Below are positions 41,326 to 42,269 of a DNA stretch of 42,269 nt, piece by piece; positions within the stretch are counted from its first letter, which is position 1; every line of letters begins with the position of its first letter. This DNA comes from an uncultured Rhizobiaceae group bacterium (lineage in GTDB: Bacteria > Pseudomonadota > Alphaproteobacteria > Rhizobiales > Rhizobiaceae), in the NCBI GenBank assembly GCA_937958815.1, contig CALGMR010000017.1:1-42269 (forward strand), written 5' to 3'. The position numbers and the translations under genes were made by a program. The notes below the pieces were generated by a model that saw only the letters and a program-made list of their open reading frames with translations, was not told the origin of the DNA and made no database searches.

Positions 41326-41470
41326 AGCGGATTCTATAAAATCAAATTCGGACAATGAAATGGACGCCAAAATGACCGAAGCCTTCGAGTTTGGCGGCAT
41401 AAATGGCCTTATGCGAGCGCTAATCAAAAAAATAGAAACCGTTGCACATAGGAAGTGGGCGCCTAGTTAG
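41306..41470 (+). CDS. Possible 54-residue small ORF
   Basis: ATG 41306 opens 'MFALQNIADSIKSNSDNEMD', 'AKMTEAFEFGGINGLMRALIKKIETVAHRKWAPS', stop TAG 41468-41470. The composition is protein-like and amphipathic in its second half. It starts within the right half of the inverted repeat 41270-41325 and has no evident ribosome site, so it may be a gene remnant. Confidence 0.25.
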   Translation: MFALQNIADSIKSNSDNEMDAKMTEAFEFGGINGLMRALIKKIETVAHRKWAPS

Positions 41471-41509
41471 CTTAAACGTATATTTGAAATTTGTTGTAAA
41501 AAACATAGA

Positions 41510-42034
41510 CTAAATCGGTATTTCTAAAAATTTCAAAATATTTTTCCAATTTTGATGATTTTGATCATGTATTCTTATTGAGTGACCAATGCTGTATTGC
41601 CATACGGCAATGGAAAATTGATCACCTTTTTTGAATTCCCGTATGTTTGCGAGATTCAAACTCGCTTGCCCTTCGACAACTGATGTACCTATGGCTTTGT
41701 AAGTGCCAGAAGGCAAGTCGATGTAGCCAACATTCAGAAACTCAAGACCGACGCAACTGCACGAAATTTCTATCGCGACAAAGCATTTGATATCTGATCT
41801 CGCTGTCACGACTAAGCATTTTTGCTTGCGCCCAAAAAAATCAATCTCTCTGAATTCTCCAGAAAAAGTGTTGCCACCACCAATGGTATTTTTGCCCCAA
41901 AAGACCGTATTATTATCGCCGCCTGACCAAAATGTGTGCCCGTCTAGATCAGAAAATTTATCAAACTCTCTACGACTTTTCGTGGACACAGAATTTTCCC
42001 TAGTGTCTTGAAGAGGAAGGATTTCACATGTCAT
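41510..42034 (-). CDS. Hypothetical protein, 174 residues
   Basis: A soluble protein without signal peptide, starting at ATG 42034 (MTCEILPLQD). It has a glycine/asparagine-rich hairpin-like segment 'WSGGDNNTVFWGKNTIGGGNTFSGE' at ~30-58 with a repeated (G)GxNT pattern. Beta-rich text follows: 'CLVVTARSDIKCFVAIEISCSCVGLEFLNVGYIDLPSGTYKAIG' and 'GDQFSIAVWQYSIGHSIRIHD'. The look is of an all-beta binding domain. No family is recognised and no conserved neighbour helps. AT-rich coding suggests acquisition by transfer. AGAGG lies 11-13 nt upstream. Confidence 0.55.
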   Translation of the reverse strand: MTCEILPLQDTRENSVSTKSRREFDKFSDLDGHTFWSGGDNNTVFWGKNTIGGGNTFSGEFREIDFFGRKQKCLVVTARSDIKCFVAIEISCSCVGLEFLNVGYIDLPSGTYKAIGTSVVEGQASLNLANIREFKKGDQFSIAVWQYSIGHSIRIHDQNHQNWKNILKFLEIPI

Positions 42035-42129
42035 CGTTTTAGGGGCCTCTAGAGAACACAATAAAGATAGGATTGCCGGAAGCGTGCCCGGAAACAGTCT
42101 TATATCGCATTATGTAGGAATTTGCGCGC

Positions 42130-42269
42130 TGATCAGCCCACATTCATTGGTCCATGGGGAATGTTAGTTCATGATCATCCTTTCATGCAAATGGATGATG
42201 TTTTCTGGTGCTGGCGGCCTGTAACCAAGTGAGCTGTGCGGGCGTTTGGTGTTGTAGTGATGTCGCCAT
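42130..42269 (-). mobile_element. 3' end of an IS3-family element (orfB C-terminus), cut by window edge
   Basis: On the minus strand from 42268 the frame reads 'WRHHYNTKRPHSSLGYRPPA' and 'PENIIHLHERMIMN', stop at 42164-42166. This is the classic C-terminus of IS3-family OrfB (DDE integrase) with the conserved 'YNxxRPHSSLGY'. The element's end probably lies near TGATCAGCCCACATTC (from 42130), a TGA-type terminus. The rest lies beyond the window. Confidence 0.85.

Larger units (their letters stand above)
41213..41509. other. AT-rich spacer between hypothetical genes
   Basis: Apart from the inverted repeat (41270-41325) and the doubtful 54-residue frame (41306-41470), I see no gene, tRNA or terminator here. 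By eye it is clearly richer in A+T than the chromosome to the left of 37360. Confidence 0.5.

Noticed and set aside
1..42269. CRISPR arrays or intact tRNA/rRNA genes
   Set aside because: No direct-repeat/unique-spacer array was seen; the only dense repeats are coding. No complete cloverleaf was found; 37367-37390 is only a 3'-end-like fragment.
38808..42269. The IS3 orfA remnant and the right-edge orfB as one composite IS
   Set aside because: Both are on the minus strand, but orfB lies upstream of orfA, the reverse of IS3 order. They are separate insertions.

Overview
The window reads as an alphaproteobacterial chromosome segment, most likely Hyphomicrobiales-like (inference). The main supports are an imuA-imuB-dnaE2 mutagenesis cassette behind an alphaproteobacterial LexA box (GTTC-N7-GTTC), a DUF2793 protein, TRAP and TSUP transporters, and a uronate-dehydrogenase-like enzyme. 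Most of the sequence is ordinary core or catabolic chromosome. The last 5 kb looks like a decayed genomic island.

Layout. 1-4225: C-terminal 1.4 kaa of a giant secreted cadherin/Ig-like repeat protein, open at the left edge. 4433-7399: a DadA-like FAD oxidoreductase, a TSUP-type exporter and a BASS-type transporter, the last two overlapping. 7588-8266: a DUF2793 phage-type gene that appears frameshifted. 8286-14557: the SOS mutagenesis cassette dnaE2, imuB, imuA (minus strand), with its LexA operator at 14543-14557. 14631-15017: a YciI-like protein.

15147-23176 is a catabolic block: a RutE-like nitroreductase, OsmC, a complete DctP-DctQ-DctM TRAP importer and an intradiol ring-cleavage dioxygenase, apparently one operon. 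A convergent FadR-type GntR regulator, a secreted metallo-beta-lactamase-fold hydrolase and a divergent fumarylacetoacetate-hydrolase-family enzyme follow. Together they suggest import and ring cleavage of a hydroxylated aromatic carboxylate, but the substrate cannot be read from sequence. 23347-27072 holds a TMEM43-like membrane protein, a kynureninase (TTG start) and a convergent isovaleryl-CoA dehydrogenase.

27353-32724 (minus) is a two-gene unit for secreted proteins: a beta-propeller-like protein, then a 1140-residue protein with DUF11-type domains ending in two arrays of cysteine-containing tandem repeats. htpG (33045-34907) follows, with a good heat-shock sigma-32 type promoter. 35263-37360 carries a second FAD oxidoreductase and the uronate-dehydrogenase-like enzyme.

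From about 37367 the character changes. A tRNA-3'-end-like sequence is followed by a Fic protein with a C-terminal winged helix and a perfect 24-bp inverted repeat over its promoter region. Then come a broken IS3 orfA, at least one gene with an in-frame stop and a frameshift, unrecognised hypothetical genes, AT-rich spacers with another perfect inverted repeat, and the 3' end of an IS3-family orfB at the right edge.

I found no CRISPR array, rRNA or intact tRNA. The most unusual items are the cysteine-repeat/beta-propeller secreted pair, the self-contained Fic-winged-helix unit with its long operator-like palindrome, and the hairpin that encloses the dctQ start codon.
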